64,000 bases of DNA from Marsupella aquatica (Eukaryota > Marchantiophyta), in NCBI GenBank assembly GCA_973895155.1, contig OZ316896.1, forward strand, positions 15,686,001 to 15,750,000, in the 5' to 3' direction. The translations under genes and the position numbers were made by a program. A model generated the notes under the pieces. The model was not told the origin of the DNA and did not search any database. It saw only the letters and a list, made by a program, of their open reading frames with translations. Below are positions 13,536 through 26,056 of the stretch, piece after piece. The number at the start of each line of letters is the position of its first letter. Position 1 is the stretch's first letter.

Positions 13536-13605
13536 GTCAAAGGGTTTCTTTCCTTGGAATTCCTCATCTATAGTAGCTGAAGAGTTTCTTACATTGTCTT
13601 GGAAA
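13320..13605. repeat. Degenerate minisatellite of about 55 bp with an embedded CT microsatellite
   Basis: At least five diverged units share AGT(C/T)AAAGGGTTTCT near the start and GGAATTCCTCTCTCCAT or a variant near the end. The CTCTC part of one unit has expanded into the long CT run at 13466-13532. Confidence 0.8.
13466..13532. repeat. CT dinucleotide microsatellite, about 33 units
   Basis: An uninterrupted CT run of 67 bases lies inside the degenerate minisatellite and grew out of that unit's CCTCTCTCC segment. Confidence 0.97.
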
Positions 13606-13964
13606 TATTAGAGTAGGTGAAGAGTTCCTTTCTACCCGTGGTTATTTTAAGATATCAGATTGACACTTAAATAAAAAAAAACTGAAACAGTTTGCTGGAA
13701 AACACACATATATCAATCACAACCCATCCAAAGGTCACTTTATTTTACCCCTTTCTTTGTTTATTTGAAGTGTTATATTTAATTTTCCATTGTTTTATAT
13801 TTATTGGTTCTAGTTGTTTTTCTTGTCTTGCCTAAAAGCAAATAGTGATGTTTGGTTTTTCTTGCATAGTTCGTCGTTCTTGTTTGTGACCATTAGTGCT
13901 GATGTGGTTGCACGTGCTTCCAATGATTTTGGAAAGAACTTCCCATAGGGGTCTATGATGAGAC

Positions 13965-14390
13965 AGAGTAAAAATATGCTTTCTGGCTGAACAAATTTCA
14001 TTTGAACTGATGGGCCCAAAAATGGACCCATAAATGTATTGTGGGAAACTGTATAGTAGGAAATAACCAAATGTGTATTTGAACCCTTGTTATATGCCGT
14101 ATTGTACACCATATTGCTTAGCATATTGTGACCATGCTAGGTTAGTGCATGGGCTGGTGCCATTTCAATTTCATGGCAAAATGGGATAGAGTGATAACAA
14201 GTAAATTGTATGCTGAATGAAATTCATTTGAAGTGCTCGGGGTCCAAAAATGGACCAGGAACTTATTATCAGCAACTACATTGTAAAAGCAATAAGTTTT
14301 TAGGCTGAATGAATGTCCCTTGAAGTGACGAGGGCCTAAATTGGACCCAGAACGTAGTTCGAGCAACTATGGTGTCAAATATGACCCAAC
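13965..14390. repeat. Degenerate direct repeats of about 85-100 bp, three copies
   Basis: Three diverged copies (near 13975, 14208 and 14305) share GGCTGAA(C/T)GAA...TTTGAA(C/G)TG, then GGGCC(C/T)AAA(A/T)(A/T)TGGACC, then a stretch like GAACNTAGTTNGAGCAACTA. The spacing is irregular. They are probably part of an old element. Confidence 0.55.
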
Positions 14391-15180
14391 ACATTTTTGG
14401 AACCTTAAACACCATACTGTTTTTGCTATTTTGACAAGCTACTCTAGGCGTGTGCTCAATTCCATTTCACTACATGGAGCGACAAAGTAAAGCAAAAATG
14501 ACACAGACGAATAACAACCCTCAACGGCATGGAGAGGACAAAGCAGTTCGACTTTCCAGAATTCCAAAGCTTTCCAGAATTCCAGAGGCCGCGGTAGGCA
14601 CCAAAAGGTCAGGACAAAGTAAAAGAATTTTGAAGATAGCACATCCCCCCAACGGCATAGGGAGGACAAAGCAATTTGAGTACGTCCTCTACTGTAGACA
14701 TCTGTGACTCTGTGTACTGGCAATTGCGTGATATTTTTGACATTGGAGGAGCTTTCCAGAGGCGCACCAAAAGGTCAATGCGCGATATCTCCGTGCAATA
14801 CGGAACAACGAGAAAATTGGCTGCTGAGCTCCATTTCCTGGTGAGTTCCACGCGGCCGATCAGGGCCCCACACACGAAAACACACACAGCTCAGAACTTG
14901 GGAGCCAGTCAGCCAGATCACCGAAGCCTCCTAGCCTCATTTTTGCCATCATTTTTATGCTTTTCTGATTCCGGAGACGGACACGCGCCGAGGTTCGACC
15001 CCGGAACCGGCTGCATGGATGGCGTTGCCTTGAAGGGTGTTTTCAGCTTGGACGGTGAGCCAGGGACATAGCGAATGGATGACGTGATTCGGCGCTGTTT
15101 TAAGGGCTAAAATTAGCCACATTTAGTCACTGAAAAAGTCTTCCTTATTCTTGGCAAAAATTTGTTAGGTTTTTTGTGTT

Positions 15181-15310
15181 AGACTACACCAGTTTCACAC
15201 CTAACCACCCTGTTAACTACTGTAGAATCTGAAAATTATGCTTAAATCTATGGAGATCGTAGGATAAAAAATTAATCTAAGAAATTGGATAGTGGTTTTT
15301 ATAGCCTTTG
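15181..15310. repeat. Dispersed repeat family, copy A
   Basis: This block (CACACCTAACCACCCTGTTAA, AGAATCTGA, CTTAAATCTATGGAGATC, then a GGAT(A/T) segment) recurs in the same order at 15961-16085 and 26037-26145, so it is a dispersed element rather than a tandem repeat. Confidence 0.6.
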
Positions 15311-15960
15311 AGTAGCTACTTTCTGACCTAACCACACACCCTGTTAATATGACACTTTTACTTAAATCTTGGGAATTAATCCATGGACCCCCATGTTGTA
15401 CAACATAGATTTGTATTCACGTTAGACATTACGAAATCACGGGTAAAATATAATTTTCAAATTATTTACACAATTCTTATTGAATGGTGACAATGCTGAG
15501 CTCATTAGGACCGACTCTTCAAGATCTTTCCAACGCCATATTATACGTGAGTTTTCATTATGATTTGACTCAACAATATCAAATCAAAAATTACTGCCCG
15601 GAAAATTTTATGTTTTGAATAAAATCAAAATGTAAATAAAACTGTTTACAAGGAACAGTTTTACCTCAATTTTTTTGTCTATTGATTTGCATGTCAGATA
15701 TTTTTACATTCTTTTTTACAGCATGGCATCCCAGTTTTTACAACAAAGTTACCACAAACATGAATATAGAAGTTAATTTTATCCAAAAACAAGTCTCTTC
15801 CTGTTTGGAGCATGCCATGATGATGTGGCGCGCTGTGAAGCCAAGAATTTTGGAAAGTATCTCTAATGGGGTCCGTAAATAAAACAGGTAAAATCAATCT
15901 GGATAAAGATTAACATCTTCTCCTTTGCACACGGCTTTCCAGGATTTTTTAAATTCGATT

Positions 15961-16085
15961 AGACCACCTAATCACACCCACCCACTAACTAGAATCTGAC
16001 AACAATCCTTACATCTAGGGAGATCTAAAGGTCCAATCTTAATAGGAAAATCGGATAAAGAGTATTTTTAATATCTTCTTGTCAC
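15961..16085. repeat. Dispersed repeat family, copy B
   Basis: It shares ACCTAATCACACCCACCCACTA, AGAATCTGAC, ATCTAGGGAGATCTA, GGAAAATCGGATAAAGAGTA and TTTTAATATCTTCT with copy C at 26 kb, about 10 kb away, in the same order. Confidence 0.65.
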
Positions 16086-17884
16086 CAAAGTGACATGGGC
16101 CACCCTGGCCACAAAGAAAAAACATATTAAAAATTACCCTGACGACATTCCCTGGTCTTTGCCTTGGAGGCGAAACAAAACAACTGTCACCTTTGTGGGG
16201 CCCCAGAGCTCAATTTTGGATTTCCCATGAATTTTCTACAATATAAACTGCGTGTGTTTGTGATTCTGCTAAGGATATTACAGTTGTTTCTGGAGGACCC
16301 CCGATTTAGCATTAAAGTGCTCTCTTGCTCTTCTGGACACAACTCATGTGGGTTGGGAGTTGGCCAGTTGGGACCAGCCAATATATATCACAATGAGCCA
16401 ATATATATCACAATGCCAAAAAAGACAAGCCCTAACTACACTGTTTACCGTAATTAGTATCATAACTTATATAGTCTCCCTGCATAAATAGTATCACACA
16501 CACTAATCAGGGTGTGACTACAAATCTGAAAAAATATAAATATTAGTACAAGTAGAGAGTTCAATCTATTGTCATTCGTTCTAATTTGATTTTGATTGTA
16601 TTTATAACCTGGTTGTCATTTCATCATACTTTAATGAAATCTGAATTTCAATTGACATTCATTTTTAATTTTATATGCCATCGCAAATATATCTTACTAC
16701 TAGAAATATTTGTACTTTTCATAAGCTATATACATAATATGTGTTCATCACACACTATTTGAGTGTCACCAAAAATAATCTCACTTACTCTAATTTATAA
16801 TAACATGTATTTAGTCTCACTTCTTATATAGTCTCACACACATTAATTAAGGTGACAGCTTTCAAAAACCTTTGTTCCCAAATACTGTGTGTGAGATTAA
16901 TTACGGTAATCGGTGTAGGAGACATGATACGGGTCAAGAAACCCAATAGAGGGGCCAAAACAAAAACCAGAAACCTACCGCCCTACTCATCGGCAAATTT
17001 GTGCCTCATTTTTTTCAGAGTAGGCCAAGTGGCGACTCCATTGACAACATCAGAGTAGCTTATCAACCACGAAACACATCTGTACTGTCTTAAATTGCAG
17101 ATCTGTGGACAGCCGTTAGATCTATTAGATCTGGTGATCTTATCTTAGCGAAGGTTAAGCTTCTGGAGAAATTCTCAATTGTATCAAGGTAGAGATTCCA
17201 AGTCTGATTTAAGTGAGTTTTGCGTAGAGGGCTCTAGTTCCAGTTTTGAGCGCTACTACTTTACATGATGCAATAATGTATGAGATACAGTAACACCCTC
17301 TAATCAGGGTATTAATACACTTAAAGGCCTAAGAAATTTTGTGAGTTTTACTATTTTTCATCAAAGTAGAGGAGAAATTTCGTAATGACCCCATACTGTG
17401 TATTCTTTTCCATAAAGCACCAAAACTTACACAGAGGCAAATTAAGAGAGCATTAAGTGCACTACACGGCTACAGAAGGGAACCTTTACACACACCACAT
17501 GCACACGAATTTGAACTTTGGACCAAGCCCATGCCATTGCCCAGTTGTCAGGACCATTAAAATTACTCTGCAGGTTCTCCACGGCACAGGTAGGGGCACT
17601 CCATTTCCAAAGTTTTGGACCAGTCCAAAACTTGCAGCTACAGTAGCTCATCTGTATCCTATGGAGTAACGTCCCAAACCCAGTTGAGCTCAAGGTTGAA
17701 GATGTCATAATAATATATTAGTGTTCTCCTTTTCTGGGGTTTGAAACAACAGCGAATTCCATCCATGAGGTAGCATACAAGAGAGCGCCACACAAAAGGA
17801 GGACAACGCCCATGAAGAGGGTAGTAGACTTCTTCTCACTCGTTTTGGGAAACGTCTGCAACATTACAGTCCAAAATGCACCTG

Positions 17885-17975
17885 AGGGGCCAGCTGGATC
17901 GGCTAAGGTGGCCAGGGCTAATTGTGACCAGGAGATCACAAGTTCAATCCCGTATCAAATATTAACCTCTAGAAT
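17885..17975 (+). mobile_element. Possible tRNA-derived SINE head
   Basis: A box A-like stretch (GATCGGCTAAGGTGG, about 17898-17912) is followed some 30 bases later by a box B-like stretch (ACAAGTTCAATCCCG, about 17938-17952). This spacing suits a pol III internal promoter of a plant SINE. I could not define a 3' end or target-site duplication. Confidence 0.35.
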
Positions 17976-18954
17976 CTATTAGGTTTCATGCGCTCTAGAA
18001 ACATTTTGCTTTATGACCCTCCTTACTCTGGAATTTCATAAAACTTTTTCATTATGTTGCTCACTATGGCTTTAATTAATTTGCTCTTGTTGGCACTGCC
18101 CTGCTGTTTTGGCTCTTGGCTTTCCTGGATTTTTTCTCTCGTTTTCACCCTTACATTGGGTTTCCTGCCGTTGGGATCCAGTCTCCTGGTGTAACGCATT
18201 TTATTCCTTCTGCACTATGATATATAATAGTGTGATGTACGGTAGCTAGCATGGGTTCACCTCCAGACTGACTGGGACAGGTTTCATGAGTTATTCTGAA
18301 CATGAGCTTGGGAGTAGTTTCAAAGTTTATATAAATAAAAAACATTGAGACCAAGGGGTTTCCCCACCTGCAAGCCAGTAGCTTGCTGGGACAAACTTTA
18401 TTACAATACAAAACTCAAATGGTGGGTTCCGCAGAGTTGGCCTAAAGAGTATGTACAGCCAATTTTCTAGCACCTTGAGAGTTCTGGGTGCAATGGCCCC
18501 CTAAGATGGAAGTGGTCGGGGGGATTTGACTTGGAGGGCATGATGTCGACCATATACTCTCCACGGTGATTGTTCTCCCTTTGTATGGATGCTTGCCGTA
18601 TCATCATCATTCATACACCTGAGTATAATACTGTGTAGTAACTGGTGCGCAACATCATGACTTTACTTTGCACAGAGGCATGAGTAAGCAGAAAAGTGAT
18701 GGATAGCGTGTTTGCTCAGGAAAGGGCAGGAGTGATTAATGTATACTTCTCACGTTGAACAAACTCGCTCGAAGCTTTTTTGTCCCCCTTTTTGAGGAGG
18801 GTGGGAGGAGGAAAACCGGGCCCGAGCAGCGTGCATCTGGCAGGGTTTTTCGGGCAAGAAAAAATCTTTGATTTAATTCACATGACGGTTGCTTGAGGGT
18901 TCATGGAAACCCTTGATTTAACTTGCTTGAGGGTTCATGCAAGGGCAAATAGAG

Positions 18955-18991
<37 letters not shown>
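18955..18991. repeat. AT dinucleotide microsatellite
   Basis: A near-perfect TA run of about 30 bases with short AT-rich edges. Confidence 0.95.
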
Positions 18992-18993
<2 letters not shown>

Positions 18994-19529
18994 TGACCTT
19001 GTGGCCCCATCACCCCCATAGTTTTCTTGCATGTCAAAGGTTTCCCTTACCCCTTATGCCCCACATATGACCAGAGAAGTTTCGTACATATGTAGGAGAG
19101 GTATTACACAATTGATGATTTTAATTAAACCACAAGTGCCCATATATAAGGAGTAAGTGTCCAATATTTCTCCTTTCCCACATTTCACCCACTTTTTTCC
19201 TCTAAGGTGTCAGTTTGCTCCATGATTTGGGGAAAAGTGACTGTTAGCAGTGAAAATCAGATATTACAGCCAAATCATAGCTCGTGAAGGGGCACCTGTG
19301 GTTTCCAATTAAGCCTCACTATGAACGGTGGATATTAAACAGAGTGGTAAAGAGGGGAAGGGCCATAAACTCAATAAACTCCTGAGTTTCTTTTCATGGG
19401 GAAAGAAATGCAGTGAAAAGAAATGCAGTGAAGGCTGTGCAAGAAAGTCTATCAAATGTTGAGTGATTTAATTGTGATCAGTGAAGGGCAGTAGAAGTGT
19501 GGAAGTGCTGTTTGGAAACTCTGCTGCGT

Positions 19530-19760
19530 GGTGAGTCAGTAATTTGTTCTTTTAAAGATATTTCATGAAAAATGGTGAGTCAGTGATTTGTTATTTTAAA
19601 GAGATTTCATGAAAAACAGCGAGTAGTGATTTGCTACTTCAAAGATATGTAAATGAAAGTGCAGTTGGTGAGTGATCGATTTGTTCATTCAAAGATGTGT
19701 CATGAAAACATCGAGTACTGTAGTTGATTTGCTACTTCAATGATATGTAATGAAAAACGC
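19530..19760. repeat. Degenerate minisatellite, about 52-bp unit
   Basis: Four to five diverged units share GAGT(C)AGTGATTTGTT/CTA followed by TT(T/C)AAAGA(T/G)AT and T(C/A)ATGAAAA. The spacing is close to 50 bp with small indels. Confidence 0.7.
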
Positions 19761-19764
19761 TTGT

Positions 19765-19925
19765 GTTAGTTTCGAAAAGGATCATATCATTACTCCAAAG
19801 CTTGCAATGATAGTCGAGGGCTGCTACCAATAAACTCCTAAAGAATTTTAATTTTTAAAAGGATCATATTATTGCCTCAAACCGTGCAAAGCTATAATCC
19901 GAGGGCTGCTACCGAAAACCCCCTC
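19765..19925. repeat. Tandem duplication of about 90 bp
   Basis: Two copies share AAAAGGATCATAT(C/T)ATT, then GCAA(T/A)G(A/C)TA, then GAGGGCTGCTACC(A/G)A. The first lies at about 19776-19835, the second at about 19858-19920. Confidence 0.7.
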
Positions 19926-20265
19926 AGAAAAGGAGAGAAAAAAAAGGGAAAATATACAGGAGGCCAACGAGGCAGGACAACAAGTCGAAAGGTGACTTTG
20001 TCACGTCTGTCGGAAAGCTTCATCCATCTTCTTCCAGAAAAGTGAGCAGAATAGCTTTCTGTACTTGCAAAGGGTTGCTGCTGAATCTGAATGCAATTAT
20101 ATTGTTTCCTTGCTGGAAACAGACAAGATTACCACATCTTCTGCTTCACTTTACATAGGATCCCTTCCGCACAAGAGTTGTTCAGCAGATTTTTCAGTTC
20201 TACTTCAACTCAAAGAGCAGCCAAGAATTGGCCCAACCAATGTGGATAACGACAGCAATGCGCCT

Positions 20266-22260
20266 TCACTTACTTGCTTTCCGCGAAAAAGCCCTCCAGG
20301 TATCTAATGCCGTTTGACTAATAACTTTAGTCATGTTTCTACTGGGAGCTTGGAATCGAAGGGGTTCACTGCCACCTTCTAAGCTAGCTGGAAATGATTT
20401 TTTGTTAAGATATTCAGTAGACGAGTCAGGAAGGCCAGACTCCTCTCCATAGTCTCGTGGACAAGAGTCATCCTGATATTTTGTGTGAAGACCTTCCTCG
20501 TCTACCCTAGTGACCTCCTCAAACGTTGGTGCTTGATCATTGTCCATAGCTAATACTGACATAACTGCCTTTGAAATTTCAGCTCTCAAGGTAGAAAGGT
20601 CAGCGTCTGACAAGTGCAGTGGAGTGAAATCGATCACTACCTGATCCGTCAAACCTGTTGTTCCCTGCAAATGAGGGCAAATAAAAAACAAGATTACACA
20701 AATCAACGCTTTAGATCGAAAAAGTTTCAGAGCTAACCAGTCGTATGGCTTACAAGAACGTAGGTTATCTCAATTGGAACAGTGAGTGCAGCTGATCCCA
20801 CTGTGGAGATTTGTAGTCCTACAGCAATCTTCACCTCCTACTTTTCTACTTGACAAGGTCTACTCGTCAGATAGTAATTTGCAAATTCAGGAAGATGAAG
20901 GTTTGAAAGAAGCTGCGCAGGCTATTAGTACCTGCTCAATGCGAATACACAGCAAGTCCAATGCATCACAGTAGTTGCGGTAAGAGTTGATCAAGGGATA
21001 TCGCCTACTGTTTGCCTGCTGAACAACATACCCTCTCTTCTTGGCCAACTCAAATGCCTAAGAGAGGGAACAGATGAAACTTAGATCACAGACATGTCTC
21101 ATATTCCACAGTGCGAATCTTCCAAGCTCCTCGGTCATATTTACCATCAATTTTAGTATTCCTTCCTAATTGCGGGTGAACTTCAATTTGTACCATACGT
21201 CATGACGACAATTCGAAGGAGTTAATTCATCTTCAAAACTTTACTTTGGAGGTTGACAAGGTCTCAGCAGATGACAATGCCATCCAACAATCTAATATCC
21301 CGTTTAAAAATACTTCACCGCATGGGCAAGGAGGTGCCATTTCCTGTAAACTTGTCCTCTACTGAGTTGCTCTTATTACTTAGCTTCCCACTAAACTCGC
21401 AAAAATCAACAACGAAACCGGGCATCACAATTTCGTCCAGGTTAACATTTCTCTTGTTCACTTTTCTCTCCTACGTTAAATCCTCAGAATCACTGGATAA
21501 AGCAACGAAGTAACGAGTATCACCCATACCTTCCGCTCTTCCGCATTTAGCCGATGAGGGACAACCCGACTTCCCATCTTAGCTTTAGATGGACGACCCC
21601 TTGATATGCGCTCCACATCATCCAGATTCCACCTGTCTTTTATCCAGACAATTACACAATTGTAAATCTCAATTTCCGAACCGGCTTAGTCACACTTTTC
21701 TTATTGAATTTCGAGAGCAGTAAAGCTGAAGAATCCTTGTGCAACGAATATTGGGTAATGATAATGACATATTCAAGTCCTTTCGGTATATGGGATGAGA
21801 GTTCCCTGGTCCCAAATAGCCTACACTATCAAGGCATAATCTGGAGTTAGTCATCAGCACTTCCAAGTCGGGGCATAAGACTAGTGGCCTTGTGAGAAAT
21901 TTTTACACTGTGAGATGCCTACCGGTTAATTAGAAACCTTGACCTCACCATGAAAGGGAAGCTTTGATGCAGAATCCAATAGACATTCCAAGAAGCTGAA
22001 TTCCACAATCCAAGCCAGGAAGCGTACCTAACAGGTGCGGCAGCAAGTGCTACAATTCCCCTAGATCCCCAATCTTGCGCGAGTCGCATACGCTTGCTCG
22101 CCTTGGGCAGGCAACGAAAGGGTTGCTGGAGCTTCAGCCTACTGATGCTCCCGCAGTGATTCCAAGAGTCCCATCTCTCTAAACAACCGTGGCAGTGCTT
22201 ACAAATGCTGCTGCACAAGGAGCCAGAGGGCGAGGATACCGGCATCATGGAAGCCCTCAT
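20266..22260 (-). CDS. Unrecognised four-exon gene, possibly organelle-targeted
   Basis: Exons on the minus strand are 22260-22028, 21632-21530, 21057-20932 and 20664-20266 (861 nt, 286 residues). Every junction has GT-AG ends and keeps the frame. The first about 75 residues are rich in Ser, Arg, Cys and hydrophobics with very few acidic residues, which would suit a plastid or mitochondrial presequence (inference). Exons 2-3 encode a basic, ordered-looking segment with WNLDDVERISRGRPSK, GSRVVPHRLNAEER and AFELAKKRGY, then YPLINSYRNYCDALDLLCIR. The C-terminal exon has an acidic segment and a basic end. I do not recognise the family. A strong donor-like GTAAGT overlaps the last codons, so the true 3' end may lie in a further exon. 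Earlier or later start codons are possible (a second Met lies five residues in). Confidence 0.6.
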
Positions 22261-22674
22261 TTCAAGCAGTCGCGGCCACTGTGGTTTTGGCCCCGTTTGA
22301 TTCCCAATGAAGTCCTTTCTTCACGAAGACGAAGATGATGGTCGAAGTGCAGAGCATTACAGACCGTGGACGCCCATCACCACAAGTAACTGCATCTCTC
22401 GGCGACTCTAGTGAAAGGGAGAACAACACCGAAGGATGACAGGAGTTGGCGAATCCGTTCCACTGAGAGCTGGGGTGGAATTAGACGAAGGGCGTGTCGA
22501 ACAAGAAGACACTCATTTGCTCTTCCTCTTGCAAACAATTGTTGCTGCGTTTTGAGTTGAACAAGACACTCCAGCTACTATGGCTATGTCCTCTGTGGGC
22601 TACCCTCGAGTTGTGTGCTGTTTCTCTTGATGGATTTGATTTCACTTTCATGGCAAAACCACTACAGCCACTAC

Positions 22675-22826
22675 TGTAGAGCACGAATTCGTCGACGTTT
22701 GAGCAATCGTCACCACTGTTTCTCGTAATGGAATTGAGCGAAATCTTTGTGTCATACCAAAGACACTCCCAGCGAGTGTAGAGCAGGAATTCGTCGACGT
22801 TGGGCAATGGTCACCACAAACTCAGG
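22675..22826. repeat. Tandem duplication, about 102-bp period
   Basis: The block GTAGAGCA(C/G)GAATTCGTCGACGTT followed by GAGCAAT/GGGCAAT and (C/G)GTCACCAC occurs at about 22676 and again at about 22778. Confidence 0.75.
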
Positions 22827-23292
22827 TCAGCCACATAATAATGAGCATCACATTACAGTACTCAAGATTGGAGAGCTCTGTGTCTGTCTATCTATACTTT
22901 TTTTCGGTTTCCTTGAAATCCAAAAGCAAGAGGAGACGTTCTACGGTATGCACGCCTCTAAGGTAGCCCACACGAGGGGTATACAAGAGGGGATTATATC
23001 TAGGAATAAGATTGGGACCTGTACCACGAAGGAGAGTGGGTTGATCTAGGGTCTCAAAGCTGCCTAGCAGAAATGTACTCCCACCACTAGACCCAACCCA
23101 CACATATTCAGTTGTGTGGAGGGGGGATTGGACAGGGGACCTCTATGTTCTAGGCTAATTCTCTGGCCAATTGACCAAAGCCAGTTGCTTTAATGCTTCT
23201 CTACTATTCCTTGCAGACTCTCATAGTAAAGTGAAGCCACCTACTCTTAGAGTGAAGCCATAGTTAGGAATAGAATTAACCATTTAATTACA

Positions 23293-23486
23293 TTGACACT
23301 AAAGATCTTCCAAGTTACACTTATACTGCCACCTTTTTTTATTGTATTTACAAATATGCCATTTTTTTGTATATGGCTACCTTGGTTACGTTGGTGAACT
23401 TGCCATCCATATACTTAACCATGGCATATTTGTAAATACAAAAATATTTGTGACAGCATTGTCAATTTAAACATCTTTAGTGACAA
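23293..23486. mobile_element. MITE-like nested inverted repeat, about 194 bp
   Basis: Outer arms TTGACACTAAAGAT (23293-23306) and ATCTTTAGTGACAA (23473-23486) match 13 of 14 when one is reverse-complemented. An inner pair is a perfect 21-base inverted match (23342-23362 and 23421-23441; core GTATTTACAAATATGCC). A third, shorter pair (GTATATGG / CCATATAC) lies nearer the centre. The whole element could fold into one long hairpin. There is no coding capacity. No clear target-site duplication was seen. Confidence 0.65.
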
Positions 23487-25830
23487 AGTAGTTAATAGTA
23501 GCCTACTATGCTTGTGAATAAGGAGAGACATGGCCAGTATGGATAGAAGCATTCTTGTGCACAAGCATTGATATTCTGGCTAGTAAGCTCAAATGATTCC
23601 ATTTCAACCATTTTACTAGGATATGATTTTCTCAGCTTGAGAATTTTGCTTGGTGGGTCCTGGTGTGAAAAACCAACCGGTGGGACAAACTTTTACAATA
23701 TTTTCTTGGTGGGAGTCACAATGTTCTCAGGCTGTGCAGGGTGGCAGGGTACTGCATACTCTTCCCAAATGATACTGCAAAATAAAGAAGTGAGAGCACC
23801 TGGGAGGGAAAATATTGCAAGATATTGGCAGCTCATGTTTATGCAGGCTTCAAATTTTGGGGGAGGGATGGGCTGCTTTGTGATGCAGTTTGGGCCTCTC
23901 CCTCCTCCAACTCACTGACTGCTCGTTATAAGCACTGCCTGCAACACTACACAAGAATCTCACGACCCACCAAGAAAGTAGCACATATATCCGCCTGACC
24001 AAGCTGGTTTTTGTTCTGCAGGGTCCCACCAAGCCAATGTTCCTCTTAGCTTTCATGGGATTTATTGAAAAGTGTTTTTGAACCAGGAGGCCTGTGTGCA
24101 AAAAAACAACAACTTTCCTTCAATACCCAAATACATGTATCACAGTCAGTTCTAAAAAAAAGGCAATACTTACAATAGTAATGAGTTTACAGATAGGTCT
24201 AATACAAAATTTGAGTGAGTTCATAGGTTTGGGTAGAGATCACATCAGAGCTTATAATTCCAAGACTTCAATTCTTTCCTAAATCACAGCATGAATGACA
24301 TATCATCAGCTCAGGTCCCCATCCTAATATTTTGCTCAAATAGGATTCTAGTCTATATGGGATTGTATGCAAACATGCATTTCAACAAGGATTTAGAGTG
24401 CAGTGGTTTGACGTCCATACAAAGAGTCACAGGTCCGACTCGCATGACCACAGGGCTAAACCAACACCTCTCAAGCTCAATGTTTACATGGACATACATT
24501 TTAACATGATTCCTCCCAAGCTGAACTTTTACATTCTACGTTCTCTACCAAGAGAACTACTGTAGAGAGCATACTGCTTAACATGATCCTTTGCATCCAC
24601 ATCATGACATCAGTCCTCACTGTTCACTCCTAATAATGTTCACTCCTAATACACATACAATCATGAACTATTAAAAGTTCTTTTGAAGTGGTAACTTTAT
24701 GAAGTAATAAAGTCCAAGAACTTACATAAAGTCAACTTACATAAAGTCTATGGAGCAATGGTTTTTACAGGACATACACTCCATTGTAATCTCTAGTAGC
24801 ACGAGCAGCATCAGATAGCTTCCTCCCCCTTGCTATTGAGATATTTGAGAAACTCCATAATCAATTTGATGGGCTTCTTTGACAGGCACCTTGGGACATT
24901 TATAAAATGGGCTGGTTCCATAGGATCACCACTATCTGTTTTGACAACACACTTCCATCAGAGCATTTCCATTATGTTACAGCATGCCCTAGCCTGAGCA
25001 ATCTATTGCAAGTCTGTAGAAGGGGTACTAGTGCTCCTCAACTGATGCTTGCCCCCTAAGATGAAGATGACATTCATGTCCCACTTGCAGACTTAGGCGC
25101 GGCACTAGATGTGGACCATTAGGTCATACATCCAGTCACCTATTTCAGTGGTAGATCTATATTTCTCATTTTTTTCTTCTTTTTGAGGTTTGCATTTGCT
25201 ATCTTCTTTTGCCTTTTGTTGTCCTCTCTCCATTGCTTTTGGTGATCCTCCACTCTACTTTGTTTGGCCCTTTTTCTCCTTATCCAAAGCCTTGGATAAT
25301 GATTGATAAAGCTTCATGGGCAGTGGAGACTCTACCCTAGTTGTCCATGACTACAGGTAAAAGAGTAATCAATGACTCATCAACCAGTTGGACAAGAGAG
25401 AAGTGTGAGCACCTAGCAGCCTAGCTAGACATCTAAGGGTGGCTTCACAAGATTAGGGGGCCCATTGCTTCTTTTTATGCTCTTTGAGATGAGATTATAT
25501 CTGGATGTCTCATATAATCAATGGGTGGGCAAACAGTGGGCCCAACAAAATGCTGATATGGAGTGCTTCCTATTGTAAAGAGTAATCAATGACTGATCAA
25601 CCAGTTGGGCAAATGCTGATATGGAGTGCTTACTTCTCTTACTATGTTCAAAGAAGGGACTCATCAAACTTGTGGGCAATAGAGGTGAGGACATTCAAGT
25701 CCACTGTGCAACTTTCAGAGACTCACTCTGCCCTCAATCCATGCTTTGCATTTGCACCTGCAACTTTAGTTATACCCCACAACCACAGTCTAGAGACTTC
25801 ACTCTAGACCATAGACCCAGAGGGATGCTT

Positions 25831-25905
25831 TTGATTGCCATTATATAGTTACCTTGATTGATTGCCATTTTATAGTTAGGTTGATTGATTGCTATTATAT
25901 AGTTA
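25831..25905. repeat. Short tandem repeat, three units of about 25 bp
   Basis: Three units share TTGATTG(ATTG)(C)CATT(A/T)TATAGTTA with small indels. Confidence 0.7.
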
Positions 25906-25989
25906 ATTTTTTTTGAGAATTTTAGAACATTTCCCTCGACATTTCCAAACTTTGGTTCCTTTCATCCAAGGATTTACATTTATTCAACT

Positions 25990-26056
25990 TAATCACAGGT
26001 CCCACCTAACCACAGGTCCCACCTAATCACAGGTCCCACCTAATCACAGGTCCCAC
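25990..26056. repeat. 17-bp tandem repeat, four units
   Basis: The unit TAATCACAGGTCCCACC is repeated four times with one C/T change and a diverged last edge. It directly precedes copy C of the dispersed repeat, where the related sequence ACCTAATCACA also occurs. Confidence 0.9.

Larger units (their letters stand above)
14400..20265. other. Repeat-rich intergenic DNA
   Basis: No exon series could be built here. The stretch holds a dispersed repeat seen at 15181-15310 and 15961-16085, a SINE-like head near 17.9 kb, an AT microsatellite near 18.97 kb and two degenerate arrays at 19.5-19.9 kb. Around 14440-14790 two diverged copies of a block containing CAACGGCAT(G/A)G(A/G)GAGGACAAAGCA and GCTTTCCAGA are also visible. 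Confidence 0.5.

Noticed and set aside
13385-13567. A frame with an Arg-Glu repeat
   Set aside because: It is only the translation of the CT run at 13466-13532.
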